A DNA stretch of 64,000 nt from Flavobacteriales bacterium (GCA_016719225.1 JADKAN010000004.1:248001-312000), one strand, 5' to 3'. Shown: positions 15,973 to 25,062, counted from the first letter of the stretch. Made by a program: numbers and translations. Notes: generated by a model not told the origin, from the letters alone.

Positions 15973-17229
15973 ATGGCAGAGCTCAGGCGAGTGGTGGTCA
16001 CCGGTCTGGGCGCCCTGACCCCTATCGGAAATACGCTCCCGGAATATTGGGATGCGCTTGAGAAAGGCGTAAGCGGTGCTGCGCGCATCACTTATTTCGA
16101 CCCTTCCAAGTTCCGTTCCCACTTCGCCTGTGAAGTGAAAGGCTTCAATGCGGAGCAGTTCATGGATCGCAAGGAGGCCCGCAAAATGGACCCCTTTTCC
16201 CAGTTCGCCGTGGTGGCGAGCGACGAGGCCATTCTCGATAGCGGGCTGAAACTGGAGACTGATGATGAGAAGGAGCGCGCTGGTGTGATCTGGGGCACGG
16301 GTATAGGTGGCTTGGTCACCTTTCAGGAGGAGACGATGAACTATGCCCGTGGGAACGGTGATCCCCGGTTCAACCCGTTCTTCATCCCGAAAATGATCGC
16401 GGACAGTTCCTCCGGGATCATCAGTATGCGGCACGGCCTGCGTGGGCCCAGCTATGTTACCATGAGCGCCTGTGCCAGCTCCAACAATGCCATGATCGAC
16501 GCGTTCAACTACATCCGGTTGGGCACGGTGGACGTCATGGTGACCGGTGGTAGTGAATCCACCATCCGTGAAGTGTGCATGGGGGGATTCAACGCCATGC
16601 ATGCCCTGAGCACCCGCAACGATGACCCTGCGACGGCCAGCAGGCCTTACGACAAGGACAGGGATGGTTTCGTGCAAGGGGAAGGAAGCGGAGCGCTGAT
16701 CTTGGAGGACCTGGAACACGCAAAGGCACGTGGCGCGAAGATCTATTGCGAAATGGTAGGGGGTGGCATGAGCAGTGATGCGTACCATATCACGGCGCCC
16801 CATCCGGATGGCCTTGGTGCCTACCTGTGCATGAAGCATGCCCTGCAGAACGCCGGATTGAAGACCTCCGACGTGGACTACATCAATACCCACGGTACCA
16901 GTACCCCGATCGGGGATCCACAGGAGGTGAAAGCGATCCAACGCCTTTTCGGCGAGGATGCCTACCGCCTGAACATCAGCTCCACCAAAAGCATGACCGG
17001 CCACTTGTTGGGCGCGGCCGGCGCGGTGGAGGCCATCGCCAGCATCATGGCGTTGCACAAGGGCATCATCGCCCCAACGATCAATCACTTCACGGACGAT
17101 CCCGAGATCGACCCCAAGCTGAACTTCACCTTCAATACGCCCCAAAAGCGCGATGTTGAGATCGTGATGAGCAACACCTTCGGCTTCGGTGGGCACAATA
17201 CGTCGGTGGTCTTCCGCAAGTACCGCTAG
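15973..17229 (+). CDS. fabF: 3-oxoacyl-[acyl-carrier-protein] synthase II
   Basis: 418 residues, typical length. The Cys-His-His triad is visible: Cys167 in MSACASSNN, His in NTHGTSTPIGDP, and His in TKSMTGHLLGAAG. The C terminus NTFGFGGHNTSVVF is the conserved glycine-rich loop. It elongates acyl-ACP with malonyl-ACP. It lies 6 bases after acpP and shares its reading frame with the following rnc gene, from which it is separated only by its TAG and one codon. Confidence 0.97.
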   Translation: MAELRRVVVTGLGALTPIGNTLPEYWDALEKGVSGAARITYFDPSKFRSHFACEVKGFNAEQFMDRKEARKMDPFSQFAVVASDEAILDSGLKLETDDEKERAGVIWGTGIGGLVTFQEETMNYARGNGDPRFNPFFIPKMIADSSSGIISMRHGLRGPSYVTMSACASSNNAMIDAFNYIRLGTVDVMVTGGSESTIREVCMGGFNAMHALSTRNDDPATASRPYDKDRDGFVQGEGSGALILEDLEHAKARGAKIYCEMVGGGMSSDAYHITAPHPDGLGAYLCMKHALQNAGLKTSDVDYINTHGTSTPIGDPQEVKAIQRLFGEDAYRLNISSTKSMTGHLLGAAGAVEAIASIMALHKGIIAPTINHFTDDPEIDPKLNFTFNTPQKRDVEIVMSNTFGFGGHNTSVVFRKYR

Positions 17230-17232
17230 AAG

Positions 17233-18111
17233 CTGTTCGCCTCGATCTTCCGTCGCGCTTCCTCCCCGGAGGACAGACGCATACGTGCGTGGTGCCGCAA
17301 AACATTGGGCATCACACCCAAGGACCTGCCCCTTTTCCGCCAGGCGTTGCGCCACAGCAGCGCCGTGCCCGATGACCGGCCGGATATGCCGGATAACGAG
17401 CGCTTGGAATTCTTGGGCGATTCCGTTCTGGACACCGTGGTCGGACAGTACCTCTTCCGTTCGTATCCCGATAAAGGGGAGGGATTTCTTACCCGGATGC
17501 GCAGCAAGTTGGTGAGCCGGCATCAATTGAGCATTTTGGCCAAGCACGTCGAGATCGAACGCGTGATGGAGGTGAACATCGGCCGCAACCAGGATACCAG
17601 CGTACCCGGCAATGCCATGGAAGCCCTGATCGGCGCGCTGTTCCTGGACAAAGGCTTTGAGCGTACGAACGCTGTAGTGATCAAATTGATCACCGCGCAT
17701 TTTGATCTTAAGACCGTGGAGCTCGAAGACCGTGACAGCAAAAGCCGACTGCTGGAGTGGGGACAAAAGCGCCGTAAAAGGGTCGAGTTCGTGCTGCATG
17801 AGGACAGCGACCATGGTGGCCGGGGCAAGCTCTTCGTGGCTGAGGCGCATGTGGACGGTGCCGTGCGCGGAACCGGTAAAGGGCATAGCAAGAAGAAGGC
17901 GGAGCAGGATGCGGCGCGTGCAGCGAACCGCTCTTTGGGCGTTACCGACCAAGAGGATGCATCCGAAGGGAAAGAACGCACCGGTCCGGAGGAAGAACGG
18001 CCGCGACGCAATGCCCGTAGGCGCGGTGGCCGTGGCCGGCCCAGCGGCGAAAGCCCGGGACAGGGGCGTGAACAGGCGCCACGCGTCCAACGCAGGCCGA
18101 GGTCCCATTGA
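17233..18111 (+). CDS. rnc: Ribonuclease III, probable CTG start
   Basis: 292 residues if started at CTG 17233. The catalytic signature is NERLEFLGDSVLD, with the second acidic cluster GNAMEALIGALFLDKG; a dsRNA-binding domain follows (about 185-245, KGHSKKKAEQDAARAA). After that comes a 50-residue Arg/Gly-rich basic tail not usual for the enzyme. No ATG, GTG or TTG exists before TTG 17305, yet the 24 codons upstream of it (FASIFRRASSPEDRR) read like the N terminus of Bacteroidota RNase III. The CTG lies 3 bases after the fabF stop, suggesting reinitiation. The enzyme processes rRNA and cleaves double-stranded RNA. Confidence 0.88.
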   Translation: MFASIFRRASSPEDRRIRAWCRKTLGITPKDLPLFRQALRHSSAVPDDRPDMPDNERLEFLGDSVLDTVVGQYLFRSYPDKGEGFLTRMRSKLVSRHQLSILAKHVEIERVMEVNIGRNQDTSVPGNAMEALIGALFLDKGFERTNAVVIKLITAHFDLKTVELEDRDSKSRLLEWGQKRRKRVEFVLHEDSDHGGRGKLFVAEAHVDGAVRGTGKGHSKKKAEQDAARAANRSLGVTDQEDASEGKERTGPEEERPRRNARRRGGRGRPSGESPGQGREQAPRVQRRPRSH

Positions 18112-18151
18112 CGGGATACGCACCCTGCATCGGCAGGCCGCGACCGGGCTC

Positions 18152-18159
18152 TACATTTG
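18152..18159 (+). promoter_or_regulatory. -7 promoter element before the IPExxxVDY-pyk pair
   Basis: TACATTTG is a perfect TAnnTTTG box 14 bases before the ATG at 18174. No obvious TTG lies at the right distance upstream. It would let the IPExxxVDY and pyk genes be expressed apart from acpP-fabF-rnc. Confidence 0.45.
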
Positions 18160-18173
18160 GTCCCGCATTCACC

Positions 18174-18587
18174 ATGGCCAAGTTCAAGCTCGATCTGGAT
18201 CCCGATCCCGAGGTATTCCTCATCGCCATCAGCAGCCATGTGAATGATTACCGCCTTTGCTGGTCCTTGAACAATGGACTGGGCCTACAATTGGCCAGAA
18301 GGGCGGATGACATCCAGGACGAAGGCCCTGAAGGATCGGCCCATTTTTGTGTTTTCGATCAGCCCGGCATCGACGGCGACCCGTCTTGGACCTTGGTGGC
18401 CAACCATGCCCCAGATGGTGTGCTGGTACCCGAACAACGCCAAGCGGATTATTTCTTGGTGATGGGCACCGATAGCATCCAAACACCGGAGGACGTGCTG
18501 GAAACAGTGCGCAAGACCCAGTTCGTCCTAGCGGCATATATACTTGAAGCAAACACGCTTAAAAGCGCTCACAAGCTCCTGCAATGA
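18174..18587 (+). CDS. IPExxxVDY family protein
   Basis: 137 residues from the ATG at 18174. The family signature appears as VPEQRQADYFLVM near residue 90, and the start MAKFKLDLD is typical. It is a small cytosolic protein of unknown function that in Bacteroidota is almost always encoded between rnc and pyk, as here. Its stop codon overlaps the pyk start (ATGA), so the two are translationally coupled. Conservation of position suggests a role tied to pyruvate kinase or RNase III, but this is inference. Confidence 0.85.
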   Translation: MAKFKLDLDPDPEVFLIAISSHVNDYRLCWSLNNGLGLQLARRADDIQDEGPEGSAHFCVFDQPGIDGDPSWTLVANHAPDGVLVPEQRQADYFLVMGTDSIQTPEDVLETVRKTQFVLAAYILEANTLKSAHKLLQ

Positions 18588-20014
18588 AACCTTTCCGAGA
18601 TCCCAAGACAAAGATCGTGGCCACGATGGGCCCCGCCAGTTCAGATCGCGCCGTGCTGCGCGAAATGCTCGTGGCAGGACTGGATGTGTGCCGCCTGAAC
18701 TTCAGCCACGGGTCCTATGAGTTCTACACGGATGTGATCGCCACCATACGCTCCCTGAATGAAGAGTTGGGCCTGACCACAGCGATACTCGCCGATCTGC
18801 AAGGACCCAAATTGCGCGTGGGCGAAATGGACGATGGGCCCATCGAACTGGTGCCTGGTAGCGAATTCATCATATCCACGAAGGGGGAAAAAGGCGTGCC
18901 CGGTCTGGTAAGTACCAGCTATGCCCAATTCCCGAAGGACGTGAAAGCTGGCGAAGCCGTGTTGTTGGATGATGGCAAACTGCGACTGGAGGTAGTGACC
19001 ACCGATGGCAAGGAGCGCGTGGTGACCCGTGTGATCCATGGTGGCATGCTCAGCAGCAATAAGGGCATTAACCTACCGAATACTAAGGTGAGCTTACCCT
19101 GCCTCACGGAGAAGGACCGCGCAGATCTGGCCTTCGCGTTGGAGCAGGGCGTGGATTGGGTCGGCCTCAGCTTCGTACGCAGTGCCCGCGACATTATTGA
19201 GCTGAAGCACGTGATCCGTTCAGCATCCAGCAGCGCGCGCGTGGTGGCCAAGATCGAAAAGCCGGAAGCCATGCTGGAGATCGATGAGATCATCCGCGAG
19301 AGTGACGCGCTGATGGTGGCCCGCGGTGATCTGGGCGTTGAAGTACCCATGGAGCAGGTGCCCTTGCTACAGAAGGACATCATCCGCCGCTGCCTGCTCC
19401 AACACCGCCCCGTGATCGTGGCCACACAGATGATGGAAAGCATGATCACCAATAGTACACCTACGCGCGCTGAAGTGAACGACGTTGCCAACGCTGTGCT
19501 GGACCATGCCGATGCGGTGATGCTGAGCGCGGAGACCAGCGTGGGCAAGTACCCTGTGGAGGTGGTGAAGGCGATGAACAAGATCCTGCTGGAAATGGAA
19601 AAGAGCGAGACCATGTTCAACGTACAGGAACCCACGCTGAAGGAGAATGACCGCATGGTGACCGATGCGATCTGCATGGCCAGTGTGCGCATGGCGGCCG
19701 CCATTGACATCAAGGCCATCGTTACCATGACGCATAGCGGCTATACCGCCTTCAAGATCAGTAGCATGCGGCCCAAGGCGCACATCTTCGCCTTCACGAG
19801 CAATAAGCGCATCCTCAATATGCTCAACCTGGTGTGGGGCGTGCGGGCCGAATACTACGACAAGACCGTGAGCACCGACCATACGGTGGCCGACATCAAG
19901 CACATCCTGCGCCGCAAGAACCTGGTACAAAAGGGCGATCTGGTGGTGAACTTGGCCAGTATGCCGATAGCGGACCAAGGCATGGCGAATATGCTGAAGT
20001 TGAGCGAGGTGTAA
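18584..20014 (+). CDS. pyk: Pyruvate kinase
   Basis: 476 residues. The N terminus TKIVATMGPASSD and NFSHGSYEF contain the substrate-binding Arg/Asn/Ser set; VVAKIEKPEAMLEIDEI carries the catalytic Lys and metal-binding Glu; MVARGDLGVEVP the metal Asp; and ATQMMESMITNSTPTRAEV the mobile-loop Thr. The C-terminal allosteric domain is complete. It converts phosphoenolpyruvate and ADP to pyruvate and ATP, the last step of glycolysis. It overlaps the IPExxxVDY gene by 4 bases. Confidence 0.97.
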   Translation: MKPFRDPKTKIVATMGPASSDRAVLREMLVAGLDVCRLNFSHGSYEFYTDVIATIRSLNEELGLTTAILADLQGPKLRVGEMDDGPIELVPGSEFIISTKGEKGVPGLVSTSYAQFPKDVKAGEAVLLDDGKLRLEVVTTDGKERVVTRVIHGGMLSSNKGINLPNTKVSLPCLTEKDRADLAFALEQGVDWVGLSFVRSARDIIELKHVIRSASSSARVVAKIEKPEAMLEIDEIIRESDALMVARGDLGVEVPMEQVPLLQKDIIRRCLLQHRPVIVATQMMESMITNSTPTRAEVNDVANAVLDHADAVMLSAETSVGKYPVEVVKAMNKILLEMEKSETMFNVQEPTLKENDRMVTDAICMASVRMAAAIDIKAIVTMTHSGYTAFKISSMRPKAHIFAFTSNKRILNMLNLVWGVRAEYYDKTVSTDHTVADIKHILRRKNLVQKGDLVVNLASMPIADQGMANMLKLSEV

Positions 20015-20089
20015 GAACGTACCACCGAGCGCCTTTTGTCGTCCGGTGTGTTTCTGTGGTGCCAGAACATAATCCCGACCTTGTCACCG

Positions 20090-20836
20090 ATGGAGGAAAA
20101 GGATTGGGATGCGGTGGCAGCCACTTTCGAGGAGGATATTTTCAGTGTGCCAGCGCATGACCGGCTCAAACAGATCGAACGTTTGTTGGACCTACATGCA
20201 CATGCCGATGCGATGGCAGCCGATGTTGGCTGCGGTGTAGGTGGCGCACTGCCCATGCTCGCGGGGCGGTTCGCAACGGTGCACGCCTCGGACATTTCCA
20301 GCGAATGCTTGGCCGTGGCCGAGAAGAAGTATGCGCGCTATCACAACATCCATTACTACCATGCGGACCTTGCCGGTCCTTTGCCTTTTCCCCCGGTGGA
20401 TCTGGCACTTTGCATCAACGTGCTGCTGATCGCCAAGCGGGCCAAGCGGCAGGCCATGCTGGCCAATCTCTGCAACGCCGTGAAGCCCGATGGGCATTTG
20501 GTGCTGGTAACGCCCGCTTTGGAATCAGCCCTGTACGCATCGCATCGTTTGGTGCAGCTCAACGAGGACAAGGGAATGAAGCCTGCCGTGGCCCAGCGTA
20601 AAGCTGCACGCGACACCACCGGGTTGGACATGGGTATACTGTACATGGCGGGCGCTCCCACAAAGCACCATTTGAAGGAAGAGCTGGCCGACCTGTTGGA
20701 AGAGCAGGGCATGGATGTGCTAGCCATTGAAAAGCTGGAATATCCTTGGGCGTTTGCCCTGGAAGAAGCCCCCTCGACCATGGAGCCGCCCATGCCATGG
20801 AACTGGTTGGCGCACGCCCGGAGAAGAAAGGACTGA
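20090..20836 (+). CDS. Class I SAM-dependent methyltransferase
   Basis: 248 residues from the ATG at 20090. The SAM-binding motif I is MAADVGCGVGGALPML (about residue 45), the acidic motif II HASDISSEC, and the motif IV-like DLALCINVLLI. The substrate is unknown. It follows pyk by 75 bases on the same strand. The upstream part of the open frame (from 20036) has no family resemblance and was not used. Confidence 0.8.
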   Translation: MEEKDWDAVAATFEEDIFSVPAHDRLKQIERLLDLHAHADAMAADVGCGVGGALPMLAGRFATVHASDISSECLAVAEKKYARYHNIHYYHADLAGPLPFPPVDLALCINVLLIAKRAKRQAMLANLCNAVKPDGHLVLVTPALESALYASHRLVQLNEDKGMKPAVAQRKAARDTTGLDMGILYMAGAPTKHHLKEELADLLEEQGMDVLAIEKLEYPWAFALEEAPSTMEPPMPWNWLAHARRRKD

Positions 20837-21023
20837 GACCTGTTGCCTGTTTCGGACCTCTCTGCTGCTACCCCCAACGGCGCTATCCGGCGGTTGGGCG
20901 GACCCTCCTGAGCATCTGCCGAAACACTGGCGCTGGGTCGGTGGATCTTTTAGTTTCGCGCTGAACCGCCCCCTGTTCCGGGATTTTCCGGAAAGGTGCA
21001 ATGTCCTCAATTCCTACCCGTTC

Positions 21024-22463
21024 ATGTCCACTCCGTTCCCTCTCAGCAGGTTCCGTTCCCAGATCGCCGCCATCCTTGGTTTGGTACTTTCCATTCCAGC
21101 CTTGGCACAGCCCACTGTACAGATCGGGATCTTCCCTTCCGCTGTAAGCGGCCAATTGGATGTGCGCCTGAAAGCAAACGGTGATTTTGACCAACTGCTC
21201 AGCAATCTGTTGTTCACCATCTCTTGGCCGACCGCTTCCGGCATCGGACTGGATAATGCGCAACTTGTGAATCTTTGCGACAGGCTTCCCATCGTGCCCA
21301 ACGGCGATGGCGTTCAGCAGTCGGGCGGAAGGAGTTACCAAACATATTTCATGCTGAGCCTGCAGTCCTTGGCGGGTGGTTGTCCATTGCTCTCAGGGCA
21401 GGAATTGACGGTAATGCGCGTTCCTGTGACCGGATTGTCTGCATGCACGGACATCAGCATCGCAAACGACAGCTTCACCGCGAATAACAACAAGAACTAT
21501 TACATCTCCTTGAACGGGCAGGATCGCACTGGCACGGTATACACACCTTCGGCCAGCTTGTGTTCTTGCAGCATTCTTACCCTGAGCATCACCACGGACA
21601 ACCAACCTGCACAAACGGGTTGGGCCATTTATTCCGATCTCGGAGCAGTCCTCTATTCCGGGACTTTGAAGCCAGGCCAGACCAGCCGCACGGTTGCCCT
21701 CAACTCCTGCGAGCCTAACGGGTGTTATCGAGTGCGTATTACCGATGCCGGTGGCAATGGTATCGCCGGAGGTGGGTATACCGTGAAGCTTGGCAATGAT
21801 CGGATCATTGATGCTACAGGTGCTTTTGGTAGTGCCAGCGGGTTGAAGAACAACGGCACCTTTTGTATTCCGTTGGGTCCGGTTTCATTAAAGCCTACTT
21901 CCGCTGACCTTGCCGGCATTGCAGCGAACACCGTGCTTACCGCGAACAAGATCACGGGCGCCAATTCCTATACGTTCTGGATATTCGACCCCCACGGCAG
22001 CTTCGATACCACCGTAGTACGCAACACGCCCAAACTGAAGCTGATACCTGACCTATGGAACCGCATTCCGCATGACCTTAGCCTCAATGTCCGCGTGAAT
22101 GCGCGCACAGGCGGGGCTTACGGCCCATTCGGCAAAGCGTGCACTGCCATGTTGGGCAGTGCCCAGCTAAGGGCGATCGCCGAGGTCACCTCTGATGGAG
22201 ATGAAAACTTGACTGTATATCCCAACCCCTTGCAGGACAATACCCTTCATGTGCATTACACCGCTCTGCAGAACGAAATGAAAACGGACGCGGTCATCGA
22301 ATTGATGAGCACAACCGGACAACTTGTATTGCGCGAAGAAACAAGCTTCACGGGTACGTTGGATCAAGCAGTGCAACTGCCTGCCGGAACCGCCTCGGGT
22401 ATCTACGTACTGATCTTTACCACGGAGGGACAACGATCGATAAGAAGGGTAGTGCAGCCTTGA
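21024..22463 (+). CDS. Secreted protein with T9SS type A sorting domain
   Basis: 479 residues from the ATG at 21024, chosen for the signal peptide that follows (FRSQIAAILGLVLSIPALAQ). The middle region has CSCSILTLSITTDNQPAQTG with GCYRVRITDAGGNGIAGGGY, a calcium-free beta-sandwich type seen in Bacteroidota surface proteins (inference). The C terminus is a T9SS type A sorting domain (VYPNPLQDNTLHVHY to GIYVLIFTTEG). It is probably secreted or anchored on the cell surface. The open frame extends 99 codons upstream through the methyltransferase 3' end, but that part has no coding features. Confidence 0.8.
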   Translation: MSTPFPLSRFRSQIAAILGLVLSIPALAQPTVQIGIFPSAVSGQLDVRLKANGDFDQLLSNLLFTISWPTASGIGLDNAQLVNLCDRLPIVPNGDGVQQSGGRSYQTYFMLSLQSLAGGCPLLSGQELTVMRVPVTGLSACTDISIANDSFTANNNKNYYISLNGQDRTGTVYTPSASLCSCSILTLSITTDNQPAQTGWAIYSDLGAVLYSGTLKPGQTSRTVALNSCEPNGCYRVRITDAGGNGIAGGGYTVKLGNDRIIDATGAFGSASGLKNNGTFCIPLGPVSLKPTSADLAGIAANTVLTANKITGANSYTFWIFDPHGSFDTTVVRNTPKLKLIPDLWNRIPHDLSLNVRVNARTGGAYGPFGKACTAMLGSAQLRAIAEVTSDGDENLTVYPNPLQDNTLHVHYTALQNEMKTDAVIELMSTTGQLVLREETSFTGTLDQAVQLPAGTASGIYVLIFTTEGQRSIRRVVQP

Positions 22464-22470
22464 TCGATCC

Positions 22471-22818
22471 TCAAAGAATGAGGATGAGCAACAGGATGAT
22501 GATGATGATACCTGCCGTGGAGAGATAGATGACCGTGCCATCGTGATTGAAGGTCTTTGATTCCGCCTTCAACGACCTCACCTCTTCACGCAACTCCTTA
22601 CGATCGGCCTTGTCCAGATCGGAGCGGTCCATGTTGGCGATGGCATCCCAACGCGCTCCTATTTCCAATACACGCTGCTGTTCCTGTGTATTGAGCTTCT
22701 CAAAATTTGCTTCATCGATCTTGAAGTTGCTCTTAGGTTCCTTGGCGAACGCAACAGGTCCGAACAGGGTGCAAGCGGTCAAGAGACAAACGCCGAGATA
22801 GTTTTTGGTGGTCTTCAT
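22471..22818 (-). CDS. Small membrane protein with C-terminal hydrophobic tail
   Basis: 115 residues from the ATG at 22818. It begins with a signal peptide (NYLGVCLLTACTLFGPVAFA), continues with a charged helical region (about 25-90, rich in Glu/Lys/Arg) and ends in one very hydrophobic helix (STAGIIIIILLLILIL). Proteins of this layout are common and uncharacterised in Bacteroidota. It converges on the T9SS gene with 7 bases between stop codons. It lies about 80 bases downstream of a hairpin cluster. Confidence 0.7.
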   Translation of the reverse strand: MKTTKNYLGVCLLTACTLFGPVAFAKEPKSNFKIDEANFEKLNTQEQQRVLEIGARWDAIANMDRSDLDKADRKELREEVRSLKAESKTFNHDGTVIYLSTAGIIIIILLLILIL

Positions 22819-22897
22819 GGTTTGAGGATTTGGGTGAAGGTGGGAAAAGTCCGTGCCCAAAAGTGCGCACTATCCCACAAAGGTCGAATAAGCTTGA

Positions 22898-22947
22898 ATG
22901 CCCAACGCTCTTGGGCATCACTTCCCCGATCAGGGGAAGTGATGCCC
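22898..22947. repeat. Overlapping, mutually exclusive hairpins
   Basis: Three copies of ATGCCC or its complement lie within 50 bases. ATGCCCAA (22898-22905) can pair with TTGGGCAT (22911-22918); alternatively the second copy, as part of a perfect 15-bp stem (22913-22927), pairs with 22933-22947 around GATCA. The strong hairpin ends exactly at the last base before the stop codon of the flavoprotein gene. There is no T run. It could act in 3' end formation or as a switch between two RNA shapes. Confidence 0.6.
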
Positions 22948-24132
22948 CTAGGACATTTGCGTTGCCAGCAGGATCGAATTCGCCGTATGCCGCCCCATGG
23001 CGAAGCATCCCTGAAGTAAGAAGCCACCTGTGGGTGCATCCCAATCCACCATTTCGCCGATCGTATAGAGGTGCGGATGCAGCTTCAGTGAAAAGTCCGG
23101 TCCCAATGCTCCGGGAGGAATTCCACCCACGGTGGAGATGGCCTCGCCAATAGGCCGGAGCCCTTTGACAGGGATGCGCAGATCCTTGACATGTGCTGCG
23201 AATTGCTCAGCATAGCCCGAGACTTCCTTTGGCGTGAACGCCTTCAGCAAAGCGGTTTGTGTCCGGTTGAGATTCAGTCCGGCAGCGTAATTCTTCGGCG
23301 ACTTGCCGCCGATCCGCTCGAGTAATCGCTCCGGGGTACTATCCGGCTTCAGGTCCACGCACACCTCCATTGCGCCATCACGCACCGCAGGAACGATCGG
23401 GTAGATCGCATTCCCCTCCAGCCCGTAGGCGGTCAAGGTAGCCTCGCCCCACGCGCTTTTCTCACCAGCTGAGATGCGGATGTTCTTCAAGGGTTTGCCC
23501 TCGTGCGCCACTATGAAACCCTCCGGCCATGCTACCTCCACTCCGCAGTTCGATGCTTCGAACGCCCTTATTTCCACGCCGATCGAGCTGAACAACGGCG
23601 GCCAGATACCGGTGGACCCCGTTACGGGCCAAGAAGCGCCACCGAGCGCGAATATCACACGTTCGGCATCCAGCATAACCGGACCATCGGCATTTTCGAT
23701 CCGCACCTGTCCAGCAGTATCGAACCCTGTGAAGACATGTTCCACATGGAACCTTACTCCTTGCCGTAAAAGTCTTTCGCGGATCAGGGCCAGCACGTCC
23801 ACGGGTTTGATACCCTTCACTGGAAATATACGGCCACTGGTACCGGTGAACGTTTCAATTCCGGTTTCCCGTAGCCATCCGCTCAACTGCCCGGGCCCGA
23901 AAGCGGCCAAAGCTTCGTCAAGAAAACCTTTTGGAGAGTAAGCGCTCAACAAGTCTTCACCCTGCGCCTCATTGGTGATATTGAATCCACCTTGGCCCGC
24001 CACCAGGAATTTGCGCCCGATATTCCGACCGTGTTCGTATAGGTCCACTTCGGCATGTGGCGCCAGGGTGTCCGCCGCCATCAATCCGGCGGGGCCTCCG
24101 CCTATGATCGCGATGCGTATGCGTTGGGACAT
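22948..24132 (-). CDS. HI0933/YhiN-type FAD flavoprotein (TIGR03862-like)
   Basis: 394 residues. The N terminus IAIIGGGPAGLMAADTLAPH is the FAD-binding GxGxxG fold, followed by the hallmark GRKFLVAGQGGFNITN. The middle has FALGGASWPVTGSTG and the C terminus TGGFLLQGCFAMGRHTAN. It belongs to the NAD(P)/FAD-dependent oxidoreductase family of BaiN/HI0933, within the TIGR03862 branch (from memory). Physiological substrate is unknown. It is divergent from the DUF481-like gene. Confidence 0.85.
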   Translation of the reverse strand: MSQRIRIAIIGGGPAGLMAADTLAPHAEVDLYEHGRNIGRKFLVAGQGGFNITNEAQGEDLLSAYSPKGFLDEALAAFGPGQLSGWLRETGIETFTGTSGRIFPVKGIKPVDVLALIRERLLRQGVRFHVEHVFTGFDTAGQVRIENADGPVMLDAERVIFALGGASWPVTGSTGIWPPLFSSIGVEIRAFEASNCGVEVAWPEGFIVAHEGKPLKNIRISAGEKSAWGEATLTAYGLEGNAIYPIVPAVRDGAMEVCVDLKPDSTPERLLERIGGKSPKNYAAGLNLNRTQTALLKAFTPKEVSGYAEQFAAHVKDLRIPVKGLRPIGEAISTVGGIPPGALGPDFSLKLHPHLYTIGEMVDWDAPTGGFLLQGCFAMGRHTANSILLATQMS

Positions 24133-24201
24133 ACTGCAAAGGAGGTGAACTTTGCTCCATCAGCGTGCCATTCCTTTTCGCATGGCCATTTTTGCACGCG
24201 A

Positions 24202-24960
24202 ATGATCCACCGCCGCCGTTTCTACTCGCTTCTCTGTTCCATTCTTGTCGGCAGCGGCGCACTCCTTGCCCAAGTCGTTAATATCGAGGGCCGCCGCTTC
24301 ATGAATGATACAGTGCCATGGACAGGCTTCGTGAATTTCCGGTTCAACGTTGCCGAGAGCGGACAGCGCTCCTTGAACCTGGGGTTGAACGGTGCGCTCC
24401 AGCATGTAGAGGGAAGGGACCGCTACATGTTCATCAACGACATTTCCTTCAGCCAGGTGGAAACGAATGAATTCCTCAACACCGGCTTCCAGCATCTGCG
24501 TTACAACTATCGCTTGGATTCTTTGTGGACCGGAGAGGCTTTCGCACAAGCCCAGTATAATAAGCCGCTACGGCTGGACCTGCGGCTGATGCTGGGCGCC
24601 GGGCCGCGGTTCACGGCGGTGGACAATGCCAAGATGCGTGTGAACCTCGGTACTTCTGTGATGCTGGAGCGGGAGTACATCACGGATGGTCCCCTCACCA
24701 CGGTTGCCAGGAACAGCAGCTATGTGTCGGCAACCCTCAAATTCACCAGCATGGCCAGCCTGACCACGGTCGTGTATTACCAGCCCAAGCTTTTCGATGC
24801 CAGCGACAACCGCACCGCCGTGGAGGCAGGACTCCTCATCAACGTCACCAAGCACATGACGTTGGAGAGCCGACTGAACCTGCTGAATGACAGTGCCCAG
24901 CCCGAAGGTGTGCCCTCGCTCACCTACAGCTGGAATAACCTTTTCGGATATCGGTTCTGA
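24202..24960 (+). CDS. DUF481-like outer-membrane beta-barrel protein
   Basis: 252 residues from the ATG at 24202. A signal peptide (RFYSLLCSILVGSGALLAQ) is followed by alternating beta strands such as GFVNFRFNVAESG, RLDLRLMLGAGPRF and SATLKFTSMASL, ending in a C-terminal aromatic strand with terminal Phe (YSWNNLFGYRF), as expected of an outer-membrane barrel. The order of strands (wild-type DUF481/YdiY-like, with YINDISFSQVE and EAFAQAQYN) supports that family. Function is unknown. It is divergent from the flavoprotein gene. Confidence 0.7.
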   Translation: MIHRRRFYSLLCSILVGSGALLAQVVNIEGRRFMNDTVPWTGFVNFRFNVAESGQRSLNLGLNGALQHVEGRDRYMFINDISFSQVETNEFLNTGFQHLRYNYRLDSLWTGEAFAQAQYNKPLRLDLRLMLGAGPRFTAVDNAKMRVNLGTSVMLEREYITDGPLTTVARNSSYVSATLKFTSMASLTTVVYYQPKLFDASDNRTAVEAGLLINVTKHMTLESRLNLLNDSAQPEGVPSLTYSWNNLFGYRF

Positions 24961-25045
24961 AACCGGGGCGGGACCGGTCCGCGTCCGAATATCGCATAGG
25001 GTTATCGGCGTTCGTATGGGCCGTAGATCGGCTTTCAAATAGGGT

Positions 25046-25059
25046 CCGAAGATCTTCGG
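25046..25059. terminator. Palindromic hairpin between convergent genes
   Basis: CCGAAGATCTTCGG is a perfect 14-bp palindrome, flanked by GGGT and CCCC-type sequence that extend the pairing (25042-25063). It lies between the convergent stop codons of the DUF481-like and acyl-CoA dehydrogenase genes. It lacks a T run; a bidirectional 3' end is the simplest reading. The remaining 80 bases of this gap hold nothing else I recognise. Confidence 0.4.
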
Positions 25060-25062
25060 CCC

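Noticed and set aside
15745..18123. A 792-codon open frame on the minus strand opposite acpP, fabF and rnc
   Set aside because: It is the antisense of three well-supported genes, has no recognised domain and is His/Ala/Gly-rich, as expected of a GC-rich shadow frame.
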